Shown here: positions 50,675-60,187 of the stretch, piece after piece
Layout of the letters: each line of letters begins with the position of its first letter
Numbering within the stretch: the first letter of the stretch is position 1
Source: CAUZIB01 sp963663925
Lineage (GTDB): Bacteria; Acidobacteriota; Vicinamibacteria; Vicinamibacterales; UBA8438
DNA: 64,000 bases
Assembly: GCA_965237405.1 (NCBI GenBank)
Contig: OZ250139.1
Span: forward strand, 682,001-746,000
Direction of reading: 5' to 3'
Notes under the pieces: generated by a model
Databases searched by the model: none
What the model saw: only the letters and a program-made list of their open reading frames with translations
What the model was told of the DNA's origin: nothing
Position numbers and translations under genes: made by a program

Positions 50675-51822
50675 ACCGTTTCACCTTACGGTGCGATGCA
50701 GTTCGGCGTGAATGTGATGGGCGGGCGGTGGACGCTCTCCTTGTGACCCACCTCCCCAACGTTGCCTACCTGACCGGTCTGCATGCGACGGCCGCGGCCT
50801 TGCTAGTAACCCGCGACCGTCTCGTGCTGCTCACCGATGCCAGGTACATCACTTGTGCGATGGATCTCATGACGGCAGGTCAGCTGCCGGCCGGGTTGGA
50901 CCTGCGTCGTGTGTGTGGCTCATATGACGAGACCATCGCGTCGATTCTACCGGATGTTTCCGGTGGGCGAGTGGGGGTTGAGTCGGAGCATGTAACCGTT
51001 CATCGCTGGAATTGGCTCCGGACGGCGCTTGGTGAATCCGTCGCTTTGACTCCGATAGAGGGTGTGGTCGAGGCCGGGCGACTTGTTAAGGACGCCGACG
51101 AAATTGAAGATTTCAGGGCAGCGGGCGCGATGCTCGCCGGCTGCGTTGGGCGGGTGTTCGCCTTGGTACGCAAGGAGCGATCCGAGCGCGAGGTCGCCGC
51201 CGAGATCGAGATAATCCTATCGTCGGCAGGTTTTGAGGACCGCGCGTTTCCGACGATCGTGGCATCGGGACCGAACAGCGCGTTGCCTCATGCGCGGCCG
51301 TCGCCACGCCGTCTGGCTGCGGGAGATCTGGTCGTGCTGGATTTCGGAGGCGTCTACCGCGGCTACTGTGTCGACCTCTCGCGGACGGTTTGTGTTGAAT
51401 TCGTCGAACCTGAGTCCCGGCGTTTGCACGCTGCGGTCCTGGAAGCCCAACAGGCGGCGATTGCCGCCGTTCGACCGGGCGTTACGGCGAGCTCGATCGA
51501 CAACGTGGCGCGCTCGACGTTACAACGACTCGACTTGGCCGATGCGTTCGGTCACAGCACTGGGCATGGGTTGGGTCTGGAAGTTCATGAGGCACCGCGA
51601 ATTGGTCGGGTCGGAGAGTCCGGCTCCGATCTGCGGATTGTAGAGGGTATGGTCTTCACGGTGGAGCCAGGCGTCTACCTGCCCGGTCTGGGCGGTGTCA
51701 GGATTGAAGATGACGTACTGGTGACCAAGAACGGGTGCGACGTCCTGACTGACGCCAAGCGAGACCTCGTCGTCTGTGGTTCGGAGACCGGATCGCGCGG
51801 GTGGCCACCGATGCGACCTTGA
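50671..51822 (+). CDS. Xaa-Pro aminopeptidase family protein (M24B)
   Basis: This is a metallopeptidase of the M24B family, about 383 residues, which removes an N-terminal residue before proline. The N-terminal creatinase-like domain (DALLVTHLPNVAYLTGLHAT) precedes the pita-bread domain. The metal ligands are all present: LDFGG and YCVDLSRT (two Asp), STGHGLGLEVHE (His), FTVEPGVYLPG (Glu) and GGVRIEDDVLV (Glu). It starts within the pilM remnant; the 5' end has no clear Shine-Dalgarno, so the start (50671, with GTG at 50662 as an alternative) is uncertain. A ThiE-like gene follows after 15 bases. Confidence 0.92.
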   Translation: MNRFTLRCDAVRRECDGRAVDALLVTHLPNVAYLTGLHATAAALLVTRDRLVLLTDARYITCAMDLMTAGQLPAGLDLRRVCGSYDETIASILPDVSGGRVGVESEHVTVHRWNWLRTALGESVALTPIEGVVEAGRLVKDADEIEDFRAAGAMLAGCVGRVFALVRKERSEREVAAEIEIILSSAGFEDRAFPTIVASGPNSALPHARPSPRRLAAGDLVVLDFGGVYRGYCVDLSRTVCVEFVEPESRRLHAAVLEAQQAAIAAVRPGVTASSIDNVARSTLQRLDLADAFGHSTGHGLGLEVHEAPRIGRVGESGSDLRIVEGMVFTVEPGVYLPGLGGVRIEDDVLVTKNGCDVLTDAKRDLVVCGSETGSRGWPPMRP

Positions 51823-51837
51823 GAAACGTAGTAGACC

Positions 51838-52470
51838 ATGGTCAGTGGACTCTACGCGATCATCGACCAATCGACGGCGGCGGCGCATGGTGTGAGTGTC
51901 ACCGACCTTGCCGCAGCGTATCTCGACGGTGGTGCCCGTCTGCTGCAAGTCCGGGCACCCGCCGCTGCCGGCCGTGACTACCTAGCCTGGTGCGATGAGG
52001 TGGTGCAACGAGCCCGGCGGGTGGGGGCGCAGGTGTTCGTGAACGACCGCCCGGACATCGCTGCGTTGAGTGGAGCCGTGGGGGTTCATCTTGGGCAAAC
52101 TGATCTATCTCCGGCTGTAGCCAGACAGATTCTGCCCTCGCACGCAAAGGTTGGGCTGTCAACGCATTCGCAACCGGAAGTCGATGCGGCCCTCGACCTG
52201 CCGATCGATTACCTGGCTGTGGGTCCCGTGTTTGCAACCACGACTAAGAGGAGCGAGTACTCGCCGGTCGGGCTGGAACACGTTCGGTACGCGGCGGCGC
52301 GACATCCTGGGCGTCCCGTTGTCGCGATCGGCGGCATTACTCTTGAGCGTGTCAACGATGTTCTGGATGCGGGTGCAGCGGCGGTCGCGGTGATCGGTGA
52401 TCTCCTTGTTGACGATCGGCCCGATAAGAGGGTTGCCGATTACGTTCGACTGTTCGCGGATCGCGCGTAG
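51838..52470 (+). CDS. thiE: Thiamine phosphate synthase family protein
   Basis: It has 210 residues of the ThiE/TenI barrel: GLYAIIDQSTAAAHG, RLLQVRAPAAAG, VFVNDRPDIAALSGAVGVHL, VGLSTHSQPEVDAAL, DYLAVGPVFATTTK and PVVAIGGITLERV. TTTK with the preceding GPVF matches the phosphate region of ThiE, so this is the better candidate of the two homologues for thiamine phosphate synthesis. The QVRAPA loop differs from the usual QLREK. It overlaps the convergent AGCS symporter gene by 31 bases. Confidence 0.85.
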   Translation: MVSGLYAIIDQSTAAAHGVSVTDLAAAYLDGGARLLQVRAPAAAGRDYLAWCDEVVQRARRVGAQVFVNDRPDIAALSGAVGVHLGQTDLSPAVARQILPSHAKVGLSTHSQPEVDAALDLPIDYLAVGPVFATTTKRSEYSPVGLEHVRYAAARHPGRPVVAIGGITLERVNDVLDAGAAAVAVIGDLLVDDRPDKRVADYVRLFADRA

Positions 52471-53831
52471 TTGAGGCTGAGCCGGCGAACGGTACCGATC
52501 AGGAAGAGGATGCCGACGAGATTTGGGAACGCCATGAACCCGTTGAGCAGCGTGCCGACGGCCCAGACCAACTCCACGGACATAACCGATCCTACCAAGA
52601 TGAGAGCCGTAAAGAGCATACGGTAGGGGCGAATGGCTCTCGATCCCATCATGAATTCAACGCATTTTTTTCCGTAGTAGGACCACCCAATCAAGGTCGA
52701 AAAGCCAAACAAGAACGAGCACAGCGCGACAAGCACCGAGGCGAAGGGAACCGACGTCGAGAAGGCGGCGGCGGTGAGGTCACCACTTGCCCCTTGATAG
52801 GCGGTGTCCATCCACAGCCCGGATGTAAGGATGACGAACCCGGTCATCGAGCAGATGACGATCGTGTCCACGAATACCTCGAAGACGCCGACAAGACCTT
52901 GCTCTGCCGGGTGAGTGACGTCGGCGATTCCATGTGCGATCGGCGCGCTTCCCAGACCAGCTTCATTGGACAGTACACCGCGGCTTACGCCGGCGGCGAT
53001 CACCTGGGAAACCGACGCTCCCATGAAGCCGCCAACGGCCGCTGCAGGGCTAAAGGCGCTCGTGATGATCAGCGTGATGACTTCCGGAATCACCGCGATG
53101 TTAACGATGAGATAGACGAGTGCGGTTGCCAGATACAGCAAGATCATGCTCGGAACGAGTCTCTCGGCGACAACTGCGATCCGGTGAATGCCGCCGAGTA
53201 GGACGAGGCCGACGGCCACCGTGATGAGAAGCCCAGGGACCCACTCGGAGACCTCAAAGCCCACACCGCGGGCAGCTTCGACAAACGTGCGGGCCACAGT
53301 GTTCGACTGGGCCATGTTGCCGGTCCCGAGCAACGCCGCCGCAGCGCCGAAGAAGGCGAATGCAAAAGCGAGTGGTCTTGCGATTGACGGAAGTGGGATC
53401 CCACGGGTGATGTAGTACATTGGACCGCTGGCTAGCTCACCCGATTCACGGGTTACCCGGTAGTGCACGCCAAGCACGGCCTCGGCATACTTCGTTGCCA
53501 TTCCAACTGCTGCGCAAATCCACATCCAGGCAATTGCGCCAGGGCCGCCGACTAAGATGGCGGTGGCGACGCCACCGATGTTGCCGTTTCCAACGGTCGA
53601 CGCGAGTGCTGTCGAGAGCGCCTGGAAGGGTGTGATGGTGCCTTTCCGCAACGTCGTGCGCCGGAGTGCGCTGGCGACCACCATCCGTACTGCAAGGGGA
53701 AACTGCCGAACCTGTACGAATCCGGTCGCCACTGTCACCAAACCCCCGACAATGACCAACACGAGCGGCATGGCGAAGGGCTGCCACACCAAGCTATCAA
53801 GGGTCTGGATATAACTGGTGAGCATGTCCAC
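52440..53831 (-). CDS. Alanine/glycine:cation symporter (AGCS)
   Basis: This is an inner-membrane sodium or proton symporter for alanine or glycine, 463 residues with about 11 hydrophobic helices. Family blocks are TPFQALSTALASTVGNGNIG, ATAILVGGPGAIAWMWICAA, VGMATKYAEAVLGVHYR and NEAGLGSAPIAHGIADV. The start is GTG at 53831 behind GAGG; an ATG two codons later is possible. Its 3' end runs into the convergent ThiE-like gene. An NSS-family symporter remnant lies upstream on the same strand. The 200 bases between them hold only a 14-codon frame (MQEKKQYREYL...), which I do not call. Confidence 0.93.
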   Translation of the reverse strand: MDMLTSYIQTLDSLVWQPFAMPLVLVIVGGLVTVATGFVQVRQFPLAVRMVVASALRRTTLRKGTITPFQALSTALASTVGNGNIGGVATAILVGGPGAIAWMWICAAVGMATKYAEAVLGVHYRVTRESGELASGPMYYITRGIPLPSIARPLAFAFAFFGAAAALLGTGNMAQSNTVARTFVEAARGVGFEVSEWVPGLLITVAVGLVLLGGIHRIAVVAERLVPSMILLYLATALVYLIVNIAVIPEVITLIITSAFSPAAAVGGFMGASVSQVIAAGVSRGVLSNEAGLGSAPIAHGIADVTHPAEQGLVGVFEVFVDTIVICSMTGFVILTSGLWMDTAYQGASGDLTAAAFSTSVPFASVLVALCSFLFGFSTLIGWSYYGKKCVEFMMGSRAIRPYRMLFTALILVGSVMSVELVWAVGTLLNGFMAFPNLVGILFLIGTVRRLSLNYARSANSRT

Positions 53832-54031
53832 AGTTGAACCTCGAGGGCGATTGGCGGGGGGTCCGCGCTAGTGTTCTTCCGTGCACGACATTACTAACCA
53901 TTCGGCCAGTGCTGGATCCCGCCTGGTTGCGCTACTCATCGCTCAAATACTCCCGGTATTGTTTCTTTTCCTGCATTACTCGCCGGGTACAGGTACCGTC
54001 ATCGCTGTTCAGCTATATCGTGCGGGGGACA

Positions 54032-55394
54032 CTAGAACATAGCGTAGATTGACGAAATGATGATGGACAGGATGCCAAGCGGGCAGGCCCACCGGACGAG
54101 AAATGACCAGAGCCCGGCGACCGGAAACCAGGCCCCGTTCGCACGCAGTTCCTCGAGCGCCGCGTCGACCCGCCAGACCCACCCGACGAAGACCGCGATG
54201 AGCAAACCACCGATCGGGAGGGCGAACGTGTTCCAGGTCGTGCTCATGAGCGTGAGGAAATCGATGTTGAGACCCGGGAGATTGCTAAAGAACGGTATGG
54301 CGCCAGACGAAAGGGCTGAGGGTGCTGAAAGCGAAAAGACCACAGCGGTCACCGAGAGCACTGATGTACGCCGCGACCAACCCCACGTGTCGACGCAGTG
54401 GGCGACCGGCACTTCAAGGAGAGAGATCGTAGAGGTCAGCGCGGCCATCGTTAGAAGAAGGAAGAACGCCGCTCCGAACAAGTTTCCGCCAGGCAGCGTG
54501 CCAAAGAGTCGCGGTAAGACCGTAAAGATCAGTCCGGGTCCGCTGCTGGTCGGGTCGAATCCGTCGATCGAAAAACCGGCTGGAAAGATGATGAATCCCG
54601 CCAGGAGCGCGATCAACGTATCAAGGAGGACGACCCAGGCCGCAGACCCAGCGATGCCCTGGCGTTTACCAAGGTAGCTACCGTAGGTCATCATGGCACC
54701 CATGCCCAGACTGAGCGAAAAAAACGCTTGACCGAGTGCCGCCCGATAGAGGGAAGCGTCAAGCAGTCGGGAAAAGTCGGGGCGTAGATAGTAGGGTTAG
54801 CCCTTCGGCTGCTCCCGGCAGCGTCGCGGCTTGAGCGGCGAGCAGAAGCATTAGCACAATCAGAGCGGGCATTAGTGCCTTCGTCACTCGTTCGATGCCC
54901 GACCGAACACCGCCCATAGTCACGCCGGCGGTGGCGCCCAATACAAGCAGCGTCAGTACCACGGTGGCGCTTCCATTTGCGGTAAAATCATTAAAGAAGG
55001 CACCGATTTCGTCTTTGCTTCCCGCCACCTGCCCGGTCAGCGAGAACCAGATGTAGGCGACCGTCCACCCGGCGATGACACTGTAGAAGGAAAGGATCCC
55101 GACACCGGCCAGTACGCCGAGACCACCGACCAGCCACCAGCTCGATCCCGGTTGGATCGTCCGGAACGAGCCGACTGGCGACTGGTTCGCGCGCCGGCCG
55201 ATCGCAATCTCACTAATTAGGAGCGGAGCACAGATCACAACGACACAGATCAAATAGACCAGAACGAACACCGCCCCGCTGCCCTGTCCGACCTGCGTCG
55301 GAAAGCCCCAAATGTTGCCGAGGCCAACAGCCGAGCCCGCTGCCGCTAGAATGAAGCCGGCGCGAGTGCCCCATGTGCCGCGTTCAGTTGCCAT
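54032..55394 (-). pseudogene. NSS-family sodium symporter, split by one frameshift
   Basis: This is a neurotransmitter:sodium symporter (LeuT/SNF family) of about 453 residues if the frame is restored, with about 12 helices. The N-terminal half begins RAGFILAAAGSAVGLGNIWG (TM1 ion site) and runs to LPGAAEGLT. There the minus strand reads ACCCTAC where the family needs ACCTAC, so one extra C (within the GGG at 54794-54796 on the plus strand) shifts the frame into a TGA at 54759. The correct frame continues LRPDFSRLLDASLYRAALG and SLSLGMGAMMTYGSYLGK to the end. It is either a recent pseudogene or a base-calling error in a C-run. Confidence 0.85.
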
Positions 55395-55508
55395 ATTGTT
55401 CGAGCCTGGAACCGCCGCACGAGTATTGCAGTAAACGGGCGGCATTTTACTGAAAGTCGCTCAAATCTCGAAATACTCGTTACGATTTGCACATGAAGAG
55501 GAGCTTAC

Positions 55509-56486
55509 GTGACGACTGATGACAGTCAAGACGCCACCCAGGCAGCGTCGCCTCTAGCCCGTCGCCTCGATGGTGCTGCGGTGGCCCGCAAGATTCGCGA
55601 AGGGCTACGCGAGCGTATCGACGCCTTTCGGCAGGCCGCAGGCCGTCCCCCAACGCTCGGCATTGTTCTGGTCGGAAACGATCCTGGTTCGGAGATCTAC
55701 GTACGAAACAAGGTCAAGAGTGGCGAGGAGCTTGGCATGGCGACCGTCGTGGAGCGCCTTGCGGCCAGTGCGTCGGTCGAAGAAGTGCTACGCATCGTTG
55801 AGAGTTTCAACGACAGCAACGTCCACGACGGCATCTTAGTTCAGTCACCTCTTCCTGTCGGCATGGGAGTCGTGGCAGAACAACGTGTCTTCGATACGAT
55901 CGACCCCACCAAGGATGTGGATGGATTTCATCCAGTTAATGTCGGTCGTCTGGTGCAGGGACGTGGCCTGCTCGCTCCGTGCACGCCGTCTGGGATTATT
56001 GAGCTGCTTGACCGGAGTGGGACCAAGATTGAGGGATCACGGGCGGTCGTGATTGGACGGAGTGATATCGTCGGGAAGCCGATGGCACTGCTGTTGTTGC
56101 ACAGGCACGCCACGGTGACCATCTGTCACTCGCGCACCAAGAATCTGTCTGAAGTTGCGAACACGGCTGATATTCTCGTGGCTGCCGTAGGACGGGCGGC
56201 GTTCGTCACGCGCAACTTCATCAAGCCGGGGGCAACGGTTATCGACGTGGGTATGAATCGCCTGGATGATGCTGCACAAGTCGAGCAACTCTTCGGTGCC
56301 GAATCCAAGAAACTGGCGGCGTTTGCCGATCACGGTTCCGTGGTGATAGGAGATGTTCATCCCGATGTGGAGCGCGTAGCCGGCGCGTTGACGCCCGTGC
56401 CAGGGGGGGTCGGACCGCTGACAATCACGATGCTCATGTCGAACACGATTCGGGCCGCTGAAGCCCGTCGTCAGGCACTAGTCTGA
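55509..56486 (+). CDS. folD: Methylenetetrahydrofolate dehydrogenase/cyclohydrolase
   Basis: FolD interconverts 5,10-methylene-THF, methenyl-THF and 10-formyl-THF using NADP. The product has 325 residues, with about 20 extra at the N-terminus. The catalytic lysine lies in SEIYVRNKVKSGEELGM. Further blocks are VHDGILVQSPLPVGM, VDGFHPVNVGRL, VVIGRSDIVGKPMALLLL and TPVPGGVGPLT. The GTG start follows GAGGAG by 5 bases. It overlaps the convergent coaE by 16 bases. Confidence 0.96.
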   Translation: MTTDDSQDATQAASPLARRLDGAAVARKIREGLRERIDAFRQAAGRPPTLGIVLVGNDPGSEIYVRNKVKSGEELGMATVVERLAASASVEEVLRIVESFNDSNVHDGILVQSPLPVGMGVVAEQRVFDTIDPTKDVDGFHPVNVGRLVQGRGLLAPCTPSGIIELLDRSGTKIEGSRAVVIGRSDIVGKPMALLLLHRHATVTICHSRTKNLSEVANTADILVAAVGRAAFVTRNFIKPGATVIDVGMNRLDDAAQVEQLFGAESKKLAAFADHGSVVIGDVHPDVERVAGALTPVPGGVGPLTITMLMSNTIRAAEARRQALV

Positions 56487-57166
56487 CTGCGATCGGCAAA
56501 CGCCTGGAGCGCCGCGTGCACGGCTTTTACCTGTGTGTCGGTCTCGGCGAAGCTTCGATCGGTCCAGACGACGTAATCTGCCTGCTTGATCTTTTCGGTG
56601 GTGGGAAGCTGGGCGTCCATGCGCTTTTGTGCTTCATCCGCGTTCGCGGTGTTACGGACAAGCAGTCGCTCCAGCTGACGGTCGCGCGCGCAAGCGGTGA
56701 CCACAACGCGGTCGAAGGCCGACGCGTGGCCCGTTTCGAATACGAGCGGGATGTCTGCGACGGCGAACGCCACGGTGCCGTCGGCGGCGATGGTCGAGAA
56801 CCAATCGTCGATGGCGGCGCGAACCCGAGGGTGCACGATCGATTCAAGGACCATACGCTCAGTATGGTTGTCGAAGACCCGTCGTGCGAGCCGGGGACGG
56901 TCGACCTCGCCGTCCGCCTGGAACGCATCGTCACCGAAGTGCGCTCGGATCTCAGACGCTGCGGGCTGGCTGGCGTGGACGACGTCGCGCGCGATGGCGT
57001 CAGCATCGATTGTCGGGACGCCCAACGCGGCGAATAGTGTAAGCACGTACGACTTTCCGGTGGCGATGCCACCAGTGAGCGCGACGCGGCACGTCGGCGC
57101 GTCAGACTGGGGCTTCTTCGCTCTCGGCTGGGGTGATTCGTTCTTCGACGAAGGTGTTCCATTCAT
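56471..57166 (-). CDS. coaE: Dephospho-CoA kinase
   Basis: CoaE carries out the last step of CoA synthesis, phosphorylating the ribose of dephospho-CoA. The product has 231 residues. The P-loop is VALTGGIATGKSYV, followed by TIDADAIARDVV and the lid region ARDRQLERLLVRN. The 25-residue N-terminal tail before the core is longer than usual and overlaps the end of the lapB gene by 65 bases, but no later start fits. It is the last gene of the Kdo/LPS operon. Confidence 0.93.
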   Translation of the reverse strand: MNGTPSSKNESPQPRAKKPQSDAPTCRVALTGGIATGKSYVLTLFAALGVPTIDADAIARDVVHASQPAASEIRAHFGDDAFQADGEVDRPRLARRVFDNHTERMVLESIVHPRVRAAIDDWFSTIAADGTVAFAVADIPLVFETGHASAFDRVVVTACARDRQLERLLVRNTANADEAQKRMDAQLPTTEKIKQADYVVWTDRSFAETDTQVKAVHAALQAFADRSQTSA

Positions 57167-58319
57167 GGCATTGAGGACACTGCCAGAGGAGTTCCGTGCT
57201 CCGATAGCGGCAGCGCATGCAGACGTGTGGGTCGAGGTAGAACACGGCGTCTCGGGTCAGGTCGACGTATCGACGCACGAGCGTAGGATTGAATTCGAGG
57301 GTTGTCAACGTGCGCCAGATCGCTTGATGAACCGCAAGCGCATGAGGGTTGTGGACCAGTGATTCGAACAGTAGATCCAAGGCTCGCGCCGGCTGGCCGT
57401 GTTCCGCGTAGTACTGACCGAGCGCAAGTCGCCCCCGCCAGTCTTGAGGATTCGCTTTGATGATTCGCCTACAGAGGTCGATGAACTTCGACGATTGGTT
57501 CGATCCTGAAAATGCTGCTTCGAGCCGTCCGAACGCGAGGTAGGCGCGTTCGGGTGCGACCTTGAGGATCTGCTGCCACGTGTCAATGGCCGCGTGCTCG
57601 TCGCTAAGTTGGGCTTGGACGTCGCCCAAGTTGAGGTAGGCCGGAACCGTCTGTTGGTTCAGGTCGATCGCTCGCTCGAAGTGTTTGGCCGCCTGGTCGA
57701 GTGAGTCCGATCGCATCGCCTGGAGACCCAGCTCGTTTTCCAGGAACGCCAGGATGGCTTGATCGGCGGGTTTATCGGAGTCGACGGTGACCTCGCTCAT
57801 GCGCCGGCGGATGACCTGCGCTTCGCGCCACTGATGCTGTTCCTCGTGCAGCTTCTCGAGGTTCAGCAGGGCGTACTGGTTGCTGGGATTGAGCCGGACG
57901 ACCTCCGAAAACGCCTCGAAGGCGCGGTCGACGAAGCCGCCCCGCTTGAAGTCCAAGCCGAGACAGAGAAGTACGTAGGCATGTTCCAGTGTGGTCAGTC
58001 GGGGGCGCTGGAGTAGTGACTGATGAATGTGGATTGCTCTGCTGACCTTACCCTTCTCTCGGTAGAGGTTTCCCAAGATTAAGTGAATCTCGAGCGCATC
58101 GGGGTCCAGCCCCGCCGCCTTAGTCAATTCCTCAATGGCAAGATCAAGCTGATTCGACACAAGGAAGTTCAGGCCCAAGATGTAGTGTGGGGACTCGCGG
58201 GCTTTTCGCCGATCGATCCAACGCCCATCGCGGAGCTTGTATCGCTCCCATGCCTTACCGACCGCAAGGCCAACCAGCAGCGCTACCAGCGGTCCGAGAA
58301 ACAGCAGGGTGTTGGTCAC
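57102..58319 (-). CDS. lapB: LapB-like TPR protein (LPS assembly control)
   Basis: LapB is an inner-membrane protein that in E. coli controls LpxC degradation and coordinates LPS assembly. The product has 405 residues. One N-terminal helix (LLFLGPLVALLVGLAVG) is followed by a cytoplasmic array of about nine TPR repeats (LGNLYREKGKVSRAIHIHQS and so on). A C-terminal rubredoxin-like metal site closes it (CMRCRYRSTELLWQCPQCHE, two CxxC pairs). The GTG at 58319 shares a base with the kdsD stop (TAGTG); a GTG seven codons upstream is less likely. Placement in the kds operon supports the LPS role. Confidence 0.88.
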   Translation of the reverse strand: MTNTLLFLGPLVALLVGLAVGKAWERYKLRDGRWIDRRKARESPHYILGLNFLVSNQLDLAIEELTKAAGLDPDALEIHLILGNLYREKGKVSRAIHIHQSLLQRPRLTTLEHAYVLLCLGLDFKRGGFVDRAFEAFSEVVRLNPSNQYALLNLEKLHEEQHQWREAQVIRRRMSEVTVDSDKPADQAILAFLENELGLQAMRSDSLDQAAKHFERAIDLNQQTVPAYLNLGDVQAQLSDEHAAIDTWQQILKVAPERAYLAFGRLEAAFSGSNQSSKFIDLCRRIIKANPQDWRGRLALGQYYAEHGQPARALDLLFESLVHNPHALAVHQAIWRTLTTLEFNPTLVRRYVDLTRDAVFYLDPHVCMRCRYRSTELLWQCPQCHEWNTFVEERITPAESEEAPV

Positions 58320-59299
58320 TAGAACAGTTCGGTGCGCCACAGGTCGTGAAGGTGCACGACACCGTGGACGCGGTCGTCACCATCCACGACAACCAATGAT
58401 GTGATGTGTAGCGTTTCCATGACGTTGAGCGCTTCGACGGCCAGCGCAGACACCGGAATCGTTTGTGGCGATGACGTCATCACTGCGCGTGCTGTTCGGT
58501 TGGTCAAGCCATCGGGCTGTGCGATTTGGCGGCGCAGGTCGCCGTCGGTGATGACGCCAAGTAGCTCGTCGCGTTCGTCAACCACGCAGGTCATTCCGAG
58601 TCCCTTCTCGGAGACGGTTGCGACGACCTCTGCAAGTAGCGCCGCCGGTCCAACCCGAGGGAGATCGTTGCCGGCATGCATTACGCGCGACACGCGGAGG
58701 AGTTGCTTGCCGAGTTGGCCGCCGGGGTGGAGGTGTGCGAAGTCGTCTTCACGAAAGCCCTTCTTGACGAGCAGGGTCATCGCTAAGGCGTCCCCAAGCG
58801 CCAGGTTAGCAGTGGTGCTGGCCGTTGGCACGAGGTTTATCGGGCACGCCTCTGTCGCCACATGGCAATCGAGCGTGACGTCAGCCGCCTGCTTGAGGGT
58901 GTTCGACGCCGTTCCAGTAATGGCGATGAGCTTTACGCCGAGGCGCTTGATGGTTTCGAGCAGCCGGAGAATCTCGGGTGTTTCACCGCTGTGCGAGAGC
59001 GCTAGCAGCAAGTCGTCGGGCTGAATCACCCCGAGGTCGCCGTGGACTGCCTCAGCTGGGTGAAGAAAATACGCCGGCGTGCCAGTGCTGGAAAACGTAG
59101 CGGCGATCTTACGTGCGATGATCCCAGACTTGCCCATGCCTGTGACGATGACGCGTCCCCGGCAGGCAGCGAGGAGGTCCAAAGCGGTGTTAAAGCGGTC
59201 GTCAAGCGTGTCGCTGAGCGCAGCGATCGCGTCGGATTCGATGCACAACACGCGTCGAGCACGTTCGAGCGTTGCCTCCGGCGTCATCACGTCGGTCAT
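58319..59299 (-). CDS. kdsD: Arabinose-5-phosphate isomerase
   Basis: KdsD converts ribulose-5-phosphate to arabinose-5-phosphate, the Kdo precursor. The product has 326 residues. The SIS domain is at about 35-170 (VIVTGMGKSGIIARKIAATF, LHPAEAVHGDLGVIQPDD, ALSHSGETPEILRLLE) and two CBS domains follow (ISRVMH-like VSRVMHAGNDLPRV and VMTSSPQTIPVSA). The CBS part may sense nucleotides or sugars. The gene lies 1 base downstream of kdsA and is coupled to lapB. Confidence 0.94.
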   Translation of the reverse strand: MTDVMTPEATLERARRVLCIESDAIAALSDTLDDRFNTALDLLAACRGRVIVTGMGKSGIIARKIAATFSSTGTPAYFLHPAEAVHGDLGVIQPDDLLLALSHSGETPEILRLLETIKRLGVKLIAITGTASNTLKQAADVTLDCHVATEACPINLVPTASTTANLALGDALAMTLLVKKGFREDDFAHLHPGGQLGKQLLRVSRVMHAGNDLPRVGPAALLAEVVATVSEKGLGMTCVVDERDELLGVITDGDLRRQIAQPDGLTNRTARAVMTSSPQTIPVSALAVEALNVMETLHITSLVVVDGDDRVHGVVHLHDLWRTELF

Positions 59300-59300
59300 G

Positions 59301-60143
59301 TCAGGGGCACGCCAGTGTTTCGAGCCGGGGCCGGGTCAATCGGTCCAGTTCCACCAGGTGACGAAGCAGCGGCTCCAGGCTGCTGAGGATCAGGGCGTTG
59401 GCACCGTCGCTTTGGGCTTGAGCGGGCTTTTCATGCACCTCCAAGAAGACGCTATCGACGCCAGCGGCGACACCGGCCGATGCGAGTGTGTGAATGAACT
59501 GTGCCTGTCCGGCGCTCACTCCATTGCCCCCTCCAGGTTGCTGCACACTGTGGGTGATGTCGAAGACCACGGGATATCCCGTTGCGCGAAGGATGGGGAA
59601 CGAACGCATGTCAACGACGAGATTGTGGTATCCGAAGCTAGTTCCACGTTCGGTCAGGAGAATCTGATCGTGACCCGATGATTCGATCTTCTCAACGATG
59701 AACTGGACGTCTTCCGGCGCAAGAAACTGTCCCTTCTTAACGTTGATAACCCGGTTTGTGTTGGCCGCAGCTACGATGAGATCGGTCTGACGCGACAGAA
59801 AGGCCGGAATCTGTAGGACATCAGCGACCTGGGCTGCTATGGTTGCCTGCGCCGGTTCGTGGATGTCAGTCAGAATCGGCACGCCAAGTTTGTCCTTCAC
59901 CGTAGCGAGCACGGCCAGCCCGCGGTCGAGTCCAGGTCCTCGAAATGAATTGATCGAAGTACGATTGGCTTTGTCGAACGAAGCCTTGAAGATGAACGGA
60001 ACGTTGCAGCGCGCGGCGATCGCTTGGACCGACGCCGCGGTCTCAATCGCGTGTTGCTCGCTTTCGATGACACACGGTCCAGCGATGAGCGTGAGGGGCT
60101 GTCCTTCGCCGAGGGTCACGCCACCGACCGCTACCTGACGCAC
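59301..60143 (-). CDS. kdsA: Kdo-8-phosphate synthase, metal-dependent type
   Basis: KdsA joins phosphoenolpyruvate and arabinose-5-phosphate. The product has 280 residues. The GTG at 60143 gives the normal N-terminus (RQVAVGGVTLGEGQPLTLIA). The motif AGPCVIES carries the Cys that marks metal-dependent enzymes (E. coli has Asn there). FKASFDKANRTSINSFRGPG, VPILTDIHEPAQA and RGTSFGYHNLVVDMRSFPI are family blocks. It lies between pyrG (44-base gap) and kdsD. Confidence 0.94.
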   Translation of the reverse strand: MRQVAVGGVTLGEGQPLTLIAGPCVIESEQHAIETAASVQAIAARCNVPFIFKASFDKANRTSINSFRGPGLDRGLAVLATVKDKLGVPILTDIHEPAQATIAAQVADVLQIPAFLSRQTDLIVAAANTNRVINVKKGQFLAPEDVQFIVEKIESSGHDQILLTERGTSFGYHNLVVDMRSFPILRATGYPVVFDITHSVQQPGGGNGVSAGQAQFIHTLASAGVAAGVDSVFLEVHEKPAQAQSDGANALILSSLEPLLRHLVELDRLTRPRLETLACP

Positions 60144-60187
60144 GGCTTCATTATATGGATATGGCACACCGACTGGACGAGAAACGT

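Noticed and set aside
53880..54031. Possible small subunit of a MetPS-type transporter after the NSS gene
   Set aside because: The only short frames here (such as MQEKKQYREYL) lack a membrane helix, which such subunits need.
53834..54052. A 72-residue plus-strand frame between the two symporters
   Set aside because: No ribosome site, no recognisable motif, and it is antisense to the flanking transcripts.
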